Assembly (NCBI GenBank): GCA_009829735.1
Contig: CM020618.1
Span: 18,895,346-18,959,345 of the forward strand
DNA length: 64,000 bases
Direction: 5' to 3'
Origin: Pyropia yezoensis
Taxonomy: Eukaryota; Rhodophyta; Bangiophyceae; Bangiales; Bangiaceae
Both the position numbers and the translations under genes were made by a program. Positions 32,101 through 41,971 of the stretch are shown in pieces. Numbering within the stretch: the first letter of the stretch is position 1; every line of letters starts with the position of its first letter. Below the pieces are notes generated by a model. That model worked only from the letters and a program-made list of their open reading frames with translations. It was not told where the DNA came from and searched no databases.

Positions 32101-33288
32101 CCGTCGTACCCCTTCGGCTACCGAAGGTTGAAGGTGGTCGAGGTCAGCCTCGGCCAGTGCCTTCAAGGCCTCTTGGTCCTTTGGCGGCAGGTCCGCCGGC
32201 GCCGCCGATGGGTTAGGCTTCCCGTCATCGGGTTGCTTTCGCTCGGTGGTCTCGGCGACCGCCAGTACTTCAAGTGGTTCCACTTGACCTTCCTTATCAG
32301 GGGTAAGGATATCTCCTTCGTAGAGTTCGGCAATCCCGAGGATAGTTCCCTTCGGGAGGGTGACTGCCTTACGGCGATAGTTCGCCATCACTAGGAGGGA
32401 CGACCCTCCTGCTGGGAGGTCTATGAGACCGTTGGCCATGGTCAACCCATGGCGCTTGTACGTCCGTAGGTTGGACTGGACTCTGCAGATGCCTGCGAGG
32501 TCGCAGTTAACCGGGAGGACTGTCTCTGACAACGGCTCAAAGCGAGTTCGCTTGGCCAACCGAAGTGTCTTCGGCTCGACGCTTGCGTACACCTCAGCCA
32601 CGTTAACGTGGCTTCCTTGTAGCGTCAGATCCCTGACGATAGCCGTGTGTCCTCGCTTCGTCCCGTCGGCTTCTTGAAGCTCGACGGTCCTCCGGCCTGG
32701 CCGGATTGCATCAACGTGAACGTTGATGAAGGTGCACCCCAGTATGCAGGGCACCGATAGCGTTTCACATACCAGGAAGTCAACTTCCGTGGTGAGATCC
32801 CCGATGGTAACCCGCAGCGACATCGCTGCGGTCGTACGAATGAGTCGACCATTCGCGTCCTTGATGGTGGGTCCCCGAGTCACTCTGACTCGTGGAAGCC
32901 ACTTGTCCGGGAGGGTATCCTTCCGGATAAGGTTGGGTCCAGCCCCTGTATCCAGTACAGGGTAGTACGATCGTGTCGACTGGGGGTCAACCCGCAGTGT
33001 GGCTGATACCTTGAAGTTCTCCAAGGTAAACAACACATGTCCTACACCGATATCCGGTGTAGCTCGGGCATCCTGAACAGGGCCCTTGTCTGGTTCAACG
33101 TGACGGGGCTTCCCGTCCTCTCCTCCCAACCTTGGAGGTTGGTCATCAATCCCCTGACGCCGTGTCGTCGGGGCCGGAAGGTGTACCCGGGGGTTGATGC
33201 GGCGTCGGCTCAACCGCGCTCTCCGTGGGGCTTTCCCCGCGGTACTCCGGGGTGGCTTGCTTGGGTAACCCCAGCGCCCCCCGGTCAT
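29124..33288 (-). CDS. Element B pol: protease, RT, RNase H, integrase, chromodomain (two frame breaks)
   Basis: The ATG at 33288 starts 9 bp beyond the gag stop in another frame. The first open segment (33288-30235, 1017 codons) carries the protease (VLDTGAGPNLIRK, about residue 111), RT (RFCIDYRRLNLVTKKDSYPL, MPFGLSNAPATFQRA, CLVYLDDVIVFSR), RNase H (FVIDVDACDTQVG, ERECLGVIWAVQLLRPYLEG) and the integrase zinc-binding region (TAGHPGGSRM, CHPCARNR). The integrase core follows at 30238-29594 with VAIDILGPLPIT, LLSDNGANLTSAF and YHPQSNGQVERFNRT. The C-terminal part (29567-29124) has GDWVYIRHQKF and a chromodomain (YVKVMWVGYDSPTWEQ). Breaks fall at about 30236 and 29590. Protein-level conservation is high, so the element is young or carries base-call errors. 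Confidence 0.9.
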
Positions 33289-33296
33289 CCTTCCTC

Positions 33297-35480
33297 TTAC
33301 TCGTTTCCCGCCCTTGGTAGGGTGCTGTCCGCCGGGACATCCGGCTGAGGAGGTGCCCCCTCGACGGCCAGTACTCCACCTGGAGCTGGCTGCCTACCCG
33401 GTGCGGGTCCGGGTGCTCGGGCGGGATACCCCCCGGTAGATGCCTTGCGTTGCGCCGCTGCCCGCCGAGACTCCTCGGGGATGAGTGGGCAGGAAGACAC
33501 CCAGTGCTGGGGATCCCCACACAACATACACCCGGACGTGCCGGTCCCCCCTTGAGTTCGCATCGGGGTAGCCCCGTAGCTACGGTTGCCTCCCTCGGGC
33601 GCCCGAGTGCCTGCTCCCTGGTAGGCCTTGGGTCCTTGGGTCAACCGGAACATGGACTCCCCCAACCGGTTGGGTCGGCCCGCAATCTGCGGAGGTGCCT
33701 CCGTGCGCACCGCCCATGTTGGCAAGGGTTGGTGAGGGTTACCCGTCACCGGGGAGTACCCCGTAGTCCGCACATACGGGACGCGCCGTCCCGTTCCTTC
33801 GTTGACCTGGAACTGGGTTCCAGCCGGGGCGATGTACGCTACCGTACCATGTTCATCAATCACCGGCGTCGCCGGTAGCAACAGGTGGCCCTGTTGGTCG
33901 ACTAGAGGGTCATCCTCACCAATAGGGGTATGTTCGGTCGCCACCAGTACTGGTGCGGCCTTACGTTCCACCTTCTCTTGCCTCGGTACCGGGGTAAGAC
34001 TGGGCTTGCCTCCCTCACCCTTGGGCTTCGGGGCCAAGGCACACTCCGGGTGTAGAACCCGGTAGGCGTCCCCTAGGGACTTGCACATATGCATCAGTCG
34101 ACTGAAGTTCGTCCGTGCCGTGTTGGCGCCCCGTGCGGATATCCGCACGTAGTTGGGTACTCCTGCGAACAGGATGGCCCGTAGCTCCCCTTCTCCGAGG
34201 AGCTTCCCCAGCTCGTAGTCGAGCTCTTGGATCCGGCGTCCAAACATCTCCTCATCCTCCCAGGACTGGGCGGTGGCAGTGCGAAGGGCCCGATAGTGGT
34301 CCTCGCACTTGTCCTCACTGAGGTAGCTGCTCAGCAGCTCCTTCAATATCCCACGGTAATCCATGGGGGTGGCCGCGACCCTCATTCCCGGCATCGGGGA
34401 TGCCTGGCGAAGAATGCCTCGCACCCGTTCATCAACAAAGAACGGGAGGATCTCCAGGGCCAGCCCCTCGTTAACGAGCGCCTTGTCTGCGGCTGCCTTG
34501 AAGCTAGTCAAGAAGCCGATGACTGCCAACGGGCGTCCGTTCGGCCCCCCGAACATAGGGACTCCCTTCATAAGGGTCTGCATAGAGCGGATCGCCCGAT
34601 GCGACGTATTACGCATCGATTCCGATACGGTGGTAGAGCGGTCCTCCAAACGATAACGTTCCGGAGTAAGAACCGACCGGAAGACCTCGTTGACGATCTC
34701 CGTGTCAGCGTCCTGGATATCCAGTCGCTTAGCCAGTTGATGAGCGAACTCATCGGACTCCATCCGCTTCAGTAGGCTCGCAGTTACCTGCGCGGTCATA
34801 GCTTCCACCACTGAAGATGGTACTTCAGGCGTCGGCACCTCGGGAACCCGAGTTGCCTGGCCTCCTTCGTCGTGGGGGTACTGCGAGAGGGTACTCCCTC
34901 CCCCAATAACCGACTCTCCCCCGGCGTAAGTATCCGCCGGGTCGTGTCCTCGGAGTCCGCTTCGGGTGCTCCGAGCGTATCGCTCCGTGTGACTCCGTTC
35001 CAACTCTGCCGACGAGTCGGATCCATACCCCATTGTGTCCGGGGGTTGTCCAGGAGTAGCAACCCCGGGATTGACCCTGGTGGACTCCGAAAGTAGTCCG
35101 GCCGGTTCGAACCGTACCGGTGTGGGAGGAACACGACGGGGTCCCGTCGTGTGCCGTGTTGACATCAACACTGCCATTGCGTCCTCCGTCCGATCTTGAC
35201 GGGCGTCGAGCCCGGAAAACCGGGCCTCGATGCGGGCCATTGATGCCATCAGGGAATCCCCTGGTGAAGGAGGCGGCGGAGTGAGGTCGGTCGACGACAG
35301 TTGAGGCGGGCCCCCGCCTCCTGCCGTCCGAGCCGTGCCAAACGTCGATCCGGCACCGGAAAGCATTGGCGTGTCAATGTTATCGATCGGGTTCCCGATC
35401 TCGGTTCCCGTAGTCACCTCCGGAGTCGGCGTCGACGCCGATCCGTCATCTTGAACGTTCCCCGTCTCTTGGGTAGACAT
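33297..35480 (-). CDS. Element B gag
   Basis: A single open frame of 727 codons from the ATG at 35480 (MSTQETGNVQ); a GTG six bases upstream is less likely. The N-terminus is Thr/Pro/Ser-rich. The middle (about residues 220-480) is helical and capsid-like, with DEFAHQLAKRLDIQDADTEI and LLGEGELRAILFAGVPNY. The C-terminal nucleocapsid has one zinc knuckle, CMLCGDPQHWVSSC (C-x2-C-x4-H-x4-C), near residue 665. Gag packages the RNA in cytoplasmic particles. Pol begins 9 bp downstream in a different frame, so expression needs frameshifting or re-initiation, unless a base is missing. Confidence 0.9.
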   Translation of the reverse strand: MSTQETGNVQDDGSASTPTPEVTTGTEIGNPIDNIDTPMLSGAGSTFGTARTAGGGGPPQLSSTDLTPPPPSPGDSLMASMARIEARFSGLDARQDRTEDAMAVLMSTRHTTGPRRVPPTPVRFEPAGLLSESTRVNPGVATPGQPPDTMGYGSDSSAELERSHTERYARSTRSGLRGHDPADTYAGGESVIGGGSTLSQYPHDEGGQATRVPEVPTPEVPSSVVEAMTAQVTASLLKRMESDEFAHQLAKRLDIQDADTEIVNEVFRSVLTPERYRLEDRSTTVSESMRNTSHRAIRSMQTLMKGVPMFGGPNGRPLAVIGFLTSFKAAADKALVNEGLALEILPFFVDERVRGILRQASPMPGMRVAATPMDYRGILKELLSSYLSEDKCEDHYRALRTATAQSWEDEEMFGRRIQELDYELGKLLGEGELRAILFAGVPNYVRISARGANTARTNFSRLMHMCKSLGDAYRVLHPECALAPKPKGEGGKPSLTPVPRQEKVERKAAPVLVATEHTPIGEDDPLVDQQGHLLLPATPVIDEHGTVAYIAPAGTQFQVNEGTGRRVPYVRTTGYSPVTGNPHQPLPTWAVRTEAPPQIAGRPNRLGESMFRLTQGPKAYQGAGTRAPEGGNRSYGATPMRTQGGTGTSGCMLCGDPQHWVSSCPLIPEESRRAAAQRKASTGGYPARAPGPAPGRQPAPGGVLAVEGAPPQPDVPADSTLPRAGNE

Positions 35481-35686
35481 AGTCACAATCAGTCCACCGA
35501 CGCAACGATCACCACGAATAAGAGAGCGAGGGGGTAGATTGGGGAGAGTAACAGTATGTCACAGTCACAGGTAAAATCTCAACACAATCGATCAGGTCGC
35601 AACACCACGAGTACAAGAAAAGGACCGGATCCCTATCCGTGTGCCAGGGCCGAAGACGGCGTCACCACAAGGGTGACGGAAACCCG

Positions 35687-35704
35687 TCCCCTGCTGCTCC
35701 ACCA
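35687..35704 (-). promoter_or_regulatory. Primer binding site of element B
   Basis: On the element strand this reads TGGTGGAGCAGCAGGGGA, one base inside the 5' LTR. It begins TGG (complement of the CCA tail) and is 18 nt long, the length expected when priming stops before A58 of a tRNA. It implies a primer tRNA with 3' acceptor strand CTGCTCC, discriminator A and T-stem CCCTG. I cannot name the tRNA without a tRNA set from this genome. Confidence 0.85.
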
Positions 35705-35705
35705 A

Positions 35706-36067
35706 TGTAGCACAATAGGAATCCGTCGCACGTCCACTCTCAGGGAACACTCACCAAGGGGGATCGGCACCAACGTCACCGGGAGGCCAAGGTTGCTGTC
35801 CTTGGAGCGCAAGCCACGGGACCAAGATGGGAGCCCAAATGGGAGGGGTTTGTTGTTCTCCTTGGCCGGCGGTGGATTCGCCACCGGCCCCCTCGTTATA
35901 AACCCTCGGAGACACTACTAACTACCCTCCACCCCAAGATGCAAGTCCCTCTGGTCATACGTAACTTATAGATACCGTGACCAGTTCGGACTCTCAAATT
36001 GAAAGTTAAGAGTTAGAAGTAGCCCCCCTGATATTAGGGTCACAATACGGACAACCATATTGCTACA
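35706..36067 (-). repeat. 5' LTR of element B
   Basis: 362 bp, TGTAGCA...TGCTACA. On the element strand it should hold the promoter; GTTATAAAC at 35895-35903 is the TATA-like candidate. It differs from the 3' LTR by about six substitutions and one indel, which suggests a fairly recent insertion. Confidence 0.92.
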
Positions 36068-38078
36068 CTCTTCTTCATGCTCAATGTTCGTGCTTGTCTA
36101 CAGGCCCTCCTCACCACGGGAAACAGATGCAACTGTAGGAGGGAGGGGAGCGTGGAGCGCCGCCTAGCACGCCCGCGCGGGCGGGCCACCTCATGCAGAG
36201 ACCTCGGTAGAGTACGAGGTGACCAGGCGGCTCTGAGGGGGCAAGCGGGTAGGTGGCGCCGCCCAACCACGGCCAAAATGAGAGCGGCGGTAGCGCGCCG
36301 CTGTGGAACGACTACACCAGGTGCGTGGCGACTGCGCACACTCGGTTGAGGGCGGTCTTGTGGGTCTTAAAGCCGAGCTCGTCGACTGATGAAATCCCCG
36401 CCAAACGCGCACAGCAGCGCCCCGAGGGAAGACGAGCAGACACCAGGAGAGACCATGGCCACAAAGAAATAAAAGTATCCTCTATGCGCAGACGCGCCTT
36501 GTTCTCTTGTTCATTGTCATGTACTTTCTGCCCTTGTATGTCTGGTGCTTCATCGTGCTTCAGACCTCTGAAGCCTCTCTGGAGCTATATGTCCGGAAAG
36601 TCACCGTTCTTACAGGGTGTGTGCCGACATGTCGTTTGATGCATCAAGACGAGGGCTCTTCCAGCGTACCAAATTGAGCTTAGCGCACGCTAAGGCCAGC
36701 TCCTCAAAGTGAGCGTGATTAAAACTGACGTACGTCACTCTTCTGAAAAGAGAATGGTTTTTCCAGCCTGTTCTCCAGCATATTTTGCAAGCGTAAACGC
36801 TTAATCCAATCTTCAGACGGAGCGGCTGTCAACCTGGACGGCACCAAAAAAGATAAGGTAGTCGAACAGTTATCAGGGCTGTGAATCGCGCCTTGGCCGG
36901 AACCAGTATCACGTGAGAAATGCGGTTTTAGTGAGCCGTTGTTCGCGATTTAGGCGCGGTCAGCTACTGTTTAGAATTCTGCGGCGGGACTCTTCCCCGG
37001 CTTACAGAGCCAGGGCCACCCCTCGCGCCAATGACACGTGCAGCCTCGGCTGCCCCCCTGCTACGGCAAGCCGTGCGGCCACCACCTCGTCGTAGGCTGC
37101 GGTCAGCAGTGTCTGTCGCCCCAGCTACGGCCGTCTGTGCCCTCATCACACCGTTATGGCCTACGGCGGCCGGAGGCGTCCAGCCCAACGAGTAATCGGC
37201 GGAGGAGCTCATGGCCGTGTCTGTGCCTTTCTTCTTTGACCCTCTGCCCTCAAATGGCTCCAACTCTCCTGCTTTCTAAGCTTTCAAGAGCAGCGTCCTC
37301 TTGCGCACCACAGTTCACAAGAAGTGCCCCATACCTACTTATGGCCAAGGAGTTGCAGGATGAGACCGACGGACCAGGGCAGACTCGCGTGCAGTTCTTC
37401 ACTAACGTGTGAGACAGGGTACTACGCGGGCAAATGATGAACCACGAAATGGCTACGAGAGGCGCCTCGGGGTGAGATGACTCTTTAGAGGGCGTAGTTG
37501 AGGCGCAAATTGGACTCTATTTAATGATATCGCCTCGCGCCTAAAGCCTTCCCGGAAGCGGTCGGTACGGTATGGTGGGGCTGCACGCCGGCGGCGTGAC
37601 ACTCGACATGCTCTAACGGCGTGATCTACGGCGTGACATGCCTGAGGACGATTCACAGTTATTGCCTGCTTAAGTCAGGTCTCAGGATCTAAGACACGCA
37701 TGGGAAAGAAATTATTGAGCACTTGACATAGAATCGTACGACACTTTAGAGCGGACGGAAGGTACTGATGGTGCGTCCGCCCTTTCGTGCCTGGTCGGGG
37801 CGCGCCATTTCTGGTCACGCGCACGCGGTCTTCCTTGGTACCTGTTCCTGCTGGTGGGCGGGCGGCGCGGCGCCAGTAGACGGGCTACCACTGCCCATGA
37901 GGGTGCCCCAGTCTGCATTAAACACGCGCGACGCATCGCTGTTTCTTCCTTCTCTTTGGTCCTCTTGCGCCCGCTCTGTTGCCTGCCTCACGGTTCCCTC
38001 CCCCACACACTCCTTCGCCCATTGCCCACTCCCCTTGCTCCCTGGCCTGTCGTGGCTCCTCCTCCGTCTCCAAAGACA
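36068..38078. other. Unassigned sequence between element B and Harbinger 1
   Basis: No gene is supported. Frames are short and without domains. A cluster of GGCGTGA motifs (ACGGCGTGATC, ACGGCGTGACA) lies at about 37585-37640. The left end of the Harbinger 1 element is probably within 37480-38000, but I could not match its terminal repeats. The right flank of the B LTR shows no continuation of the element D pol seen on the left side. Confidence 0.4.
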
Positions 38079-39130
38079 ATGACGAGCGCGCGCTCGCCTG
38101 CGCCGGCCAAGTCGCGCGGCGGCAAGCGGTCGGCCGCGTGCAAGCCCACCACCTCTCGGGCCAAGAACTTCGCCCTCGGTGAGCGCATGGATTTGCTTGC
38201 GGCGGGGCGTGACCACTGGACTGAGTTCCGTGGCCGCCGCACTGGGGACAAGACCCGCCGCACCGGCAAGGAGTTGGTGGGCGCATTTGTTGCTAATGTG
38301 CCGGCGGACGAAAAGGCGTACGCTGCCTCGCGCGACGCGACGGCGCTGGACAAGAAGCTGAAGAATCTCCGCACGAGCTACGGCGTGGCCCTCAAGGAGG
38401 CTTCTGGGTCGGGGGCCAGCACGTCTCAGAAGGAGGACGCTGTCATCAAGTTTGGCGGAGCCATCCTATTCGGCATGGCGAAAGCCGTCTTCGAAAATGC
38501 CATGTTTCAAACGAGCGCACGGTCCGTGAACCCGTCAATCTTTTGAGCTCTGACGGGGGGGCGGGAGTGTCGCGCGAGGGTGGGGGGGGCGGGGGACCTC
38601 GTGGGGCGTGGGGGACCGAGGGGTCGGCGGGGGCCGCGGTGGTTGAGGAGGGGGGCGAGGGGGCCGATGGTGCCGCGGCGCCTGGGGGGGCGCGCGGTCC
38701 CGGGAATGCGGGGGAGATGGCTGAGGTGGAAGGGGCCGCGGGGGAGGATGGGGGCAGCGGGAACGCGGAGGGAGCTGCCGCTGAGATGGACAGTGACGAG
38801 GACGGCTGCTCCAGCGACCGTCACGAGACCACGCCTGTCGCGAGTCCGCCCCCGGCCACCGCGCCGTCTGTTGTTCAGACGGCAACCGAGCTTGAGGCGC
38901 AGGCCAACGCCAAGCAGTCTAAGACCCCCAAGAAGGACAAGAAGGAAACGGCTGCCAGCGTCTTGCGTGAGTACCTACAGGCGAAGATGGCTGACGGGCC
39001 GCCTGGCGCGGGTGGTCACGAGGCCGGTAGCGCGGCCGGTACCGGTGGGCCCCGTGAGGCGAGCGTTGGGGAGGTGCGTCTCGCGGTGGTGAATCTTCTG
39101 AATGCTTTTGCGGAGAAGGCTCGTGGCTAG
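38079..39130 (+). CDS. Harbinger 1 accessory protein, DNA-binding partner-like (one frame break)
   Basis: PIF/Harbinger elements normally carry a second gene for a Myb/SANT-like DNA-binding partner needed with the transposase. This ORF is placed as that gene. The ATG at 38079 (MTSARSPAPAKSRGGKRSAA) begins a basic N-terminus. A helical region follows with ALGERMDLLAAGRDHWTEFR, LVGAFVANVPADEKAY and LDKKLKNLRTSYGVALKEA, compatible with a trihelix-like or SANT-like fold. The frame ends at 38544, and a second frame from about 38543 continues with a Gly/Glu-rich linker and a C-terminal helix (VGEVRLAVVNLLNAFAEK). A single-base break near 38540 probably splits one protein. It is convergent with the transposase to the right, the same layout as Harbinger 2. 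The domain name is inference. Confidence 0.55.
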
Positions 39131-39459
39131 TAGGCCCCTCTCAGCTTTGGAAGCGCCGTGGCACTGGTGGGGCATGGACCGATATATGACTTGTGTCTTT
39201 GGATGGCGTCTCCAGGTGAGCCCCATTGTCTTTCTGCCTTTGACGTTCTTGTTCCATGCCCCCGCCACCACCTCCCTTTTTCAGTGCCCCTCCCTTTCTC
39301 TGAGCCTCCACGTCTTCTCATGCAACAACGACAATACGAAATCAGATAACCAGTCGACCCCCACCTCCCAGCCTCCCACATCCCCCGCCTCCCGCACCCA
39401 CGTACCCTCCCCGGCCCATCTCCTCGAAGTCCACATCAGCCACCTTCTCGAGCCGTTTC

Positions 39460-41407
39460 TCAGACGGCCACCCACGGCAGCCCCGGGGCCTTCACAATCT
39501 CCACACGCCGCGCCTGCCCCGCGGACAGCAAGGTGTCACTACCCGCACTTGCCATCGGGCTGCTGCCAGGCTGCTCGTCCGGGACCTCCAGGTCTGCGTC
39601 GTATGCCCCGTCCCGCGCCTCCGAAAAGTTATGCAGAGCGACGCAGGCCTCCTGCACGGACGCAGGCAGGCCAGCATGCGCCTAGATCATCCGCAAAATG
39701 TGCCAGCGTCCTTTGAGACGCCCGAAAGCATTCTCCACAACGACGCGCATTTTTGCATGCAGATGGTTGAAGCGCCGCATGGTTGCCAGGCTGGGGCCGT
39801 GCATATCGACCTCCATGAAAGGTGTTATCTGTACCATGCCAAGAATGGATGAAAGAAAAAAGGGGGGGGGGCGGGCATCATGTTCCAAAAGACTGCAGGA
39901 ACAATGACGGGATGCAACCATGCAGTACAGAGAGACCGGACAAAGAGGCGAGCGTATTCCAGCAAAACGATGCGGCACTCGAGTGCGCCGCACAGCTTTC
40001 AGCGGTCAGCGGCCAGCCTCACTGTACGGTCTGCACAGAGCAAACCTTGGTCCGGCCGCGATGACCACCACCAACCCCACCGGCCTCTTCACTCGCGACT
40101 TCTCCCACACTGCGCCCCTTCGCCCCTCCACCTCTTCTGGGCCCTACCCGGAGCAAAAACGGGATGGAACGTACCAGGAACGGCGTCAGACCAAAGCCCG
40201 CGTCACCGAGTATGAACTCCCCGGCAGACAGTGGTCGAAGGTCACCGTCGGGTAGCAACATCGCCTGGAACCACGAGCGCCCCTTCAACGCGGTTGAGTC
40301 CCCACAGGATCCCGGAAACCCGCCCACAAAGTAGCGTATACGACGGGTGTCCGAAATGGCCAACAAAAGGAGCGCAGATGTGGCATTCTTGTTTGTGTAG
40401 TCCTCTTTGTGCTCTCCGAATGGGGTCAAGAGTGGAGTATGGGAGCCATCAAACGCCCCGCAACTGTGCCAATCGAAGCAAGAGCAGTATGAGAAGAGTT
40501 GTATCAGAGTGAGATATATTGCTCAGGGTGTGGTTGTATCCACCCAGGGTCCGCGTCCCCCGTCTGTCGCTCTCGACCCACAATCCTGTCGGTCTGCAAA
40601 GAGAAGAGTCATTGGATCGCAAAGAAAAACGTACAGACCCTGCCACCCCATCCGGTTCCCCCCCGTCAGCTGGGAGAAGTCCGTGCATATTTGCCGGCGC
40701 TCATCTGGCCCAGGCCACGTGGGCGCAGGGAGGCCAAGGCAGAGAGCCTGTACGACCGGGGTGCAAAACTTCCCAAACGTGGACGTGGCCACGTCCACGG
40801 CTCTCGCGACGACCCGCTGCCGCCCACCCTGCGCAAGCCAGAACAGAGCAGCAAATACGCGCCAGGCCGGTGGAAGAGCCTCTGGGCCGCGCCGGCCGCG
40901 TGGAAGATGAGGTTCAGCCAGCGCCACGACCTCATCGAAGTGAGTCGGGGTCATGCGCACATCACGTAAGAAAGATCCACTCTCAATGCTCTTCTTATAA
41001 AAGCGCCCAACAAGGTCGCGAGCGTGGCGCGCAGCCCGGTTTCCCTGGCCACAGATATCCGTGAGGTCGGCCAGTTCCGCCATCTCGAGCAGCTCGTCGG
41101 CATCGCCCCCCCTCACCGCACCCGCCCCCAACGCCGATGAAAATGAAACAAGAACGCTCTCAATCTCGGCTCACTGGCCGCTCGCACTCGAGTCAGTCGC
41201 GCGGAGCAACCCCACCACCCTTGCAAGCCACGCCCCCAGGGGCTCGTCCGATGCAACGCAGCACGGGCCGAGGGCCGCCTCGTCCACGGAGAGTGAAGCG
41301 GCAAGCTCCCGGAGCTCGGGATCGTGCCCTCCGGCAGCCTGCAGGCCCTCCAAGGCATCGCCCGGAAGATGGGCCATCACGCAAATGCAATTGCACAGGG
41401 GCAGCAC
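39460..41407 (-). pseudogene. Harbinger 1 transposase (DDE_Tnp_4 type), inactivated by in-frame stops
   Basis: Four blocks are readable with plausible splice sites. Block 1, 41407-40635: helix-turn-helix-like region with ADLTDICGQGNRAARHARDL and VFAALFWLAQGGRQRVV, ending at a GTACGT donor. Block 2, 40463-40148: after a CACAG acceptor, CGAFDGSHTPLL (first D), GGFPGSCGDSTALKG (second D), GEFILGDAGFGLTPFLV (third D). Block 3, from 39828 after a GTACAG acceptor: NHLHAKMRVVVENAFGRLKG (catalytic E and RLK). Block 4: the typical end QEACVALHNFSEARDG. Breaks: an in-frame TGA at 41171-41173 and an in-frame TAG at 39682-39684, which separates block 3 from block 4. The gene is therefore probably dead, unless the stops are sequence errors. 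Confidence 0.75.
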
Positions 41408-41420
41408 ACCGCAATATGGT

Positions 41421-41446
41421 GGGGGGGGGGGGGGGGGGGGGGGGGG
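41421..41446. repeat. 26-base poly-G run
   Basis: An uninterrupted G run of 26 bases, ending GCGGGG. It lies just upstream of the Harbinger 1 transposase on its strand. Its true length is uncertain in any assembly, and it could form quadruplex DNA. Confidence 0.9.
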
Positions 41447-41792
41447 CGGGGTACGACCGGCGCCAGGATGACGGCCAAATCAACTGCGGGGGACTGGCAG
41501 AGGTGGTGCCGGCGAACGAGTGCGCGCGGCACACTGGTCGATGGCAGCGGCTGACGGTCCAGCGAGCGGGCGTCTCGCAGTTGGTTCCACATTGGTTCAA
41601 ATCAGATGCACAGTCTCCAGACAAGTCGTCGCATTTACTGGCTCCGACACCGGCCTCCGACTCAGGATCTGGAAGACCTCCGAGAGGTGTCCCAGACTTG
41701 GGCCCTTCGCCAAGTCGGAAGGTGGCTTTTGAGACCACCTACATATGAAGTGGGATTTAAGTCGATCCCGTAAGTCAGAGAATCGTGAATCG

Positions 41793-41845
41793 GGCTCAGG
41801 CCCGTTCGCAGTTCGCGTACCGTCTCATGTGACGACGGTATATAC
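41793..41845. repeat. Left TIR of Harbinger 2
   Basis: Contains CTCAGGCCCGTTCGCAGTT and ends CGGTATATAC. The reverse complement of 45124-45166 shares both blocks, with an internal length difference of about 10 bp. Confidence 0.8.
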
Positions 41846-41971
41846 CTGCGAAAGGAACGGGAGAGGGGAGTCCGGTCGGTATACCAAATACATAAGTTTT
41901 GAACAACTCATCATGACTCTTTTTGAAGTATCACAAACACTGGAGTGTGACTTGAAGAGTGGGGTGTGCAG

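Larger units (their letters stand above)
25250..36067 (-). mobile_element. Chromovirus-type Gypsy LTR retrotransposon B, 10.8 kb, with antisense ORF
   Basis: The element is complete at both ends. The two LTRs (25250-25612 and 35706-36067) begin TGTAGCA and end TGCTACA and differ by about six substitutions and one indel. The PBS lies next to the right LTR and the PPT next to the left LTR, so the element reads leftwards. Order in its own direction: 5' LTR, PBS, gag, pol (protease, RT, RNase H, integrase, chromodomain), spacer with palindromic repeats, antisense ORF, PPT, 3' LTR. The flanks CGAGT (left) and CTCTT (right) do not form a target-site duplication. The antisense ORF and 24-bp repeats are not part of a standard Gypsy element. 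Confidence 0.9.

Noticed and set aside
25250-36067. Treating the antisense ORF in B as a host gene interrupted by LTRs
   Set aside because: Related ORFs occur beside two other pol genes in the same relative position and orientation, which is unlikely for independent host genes.
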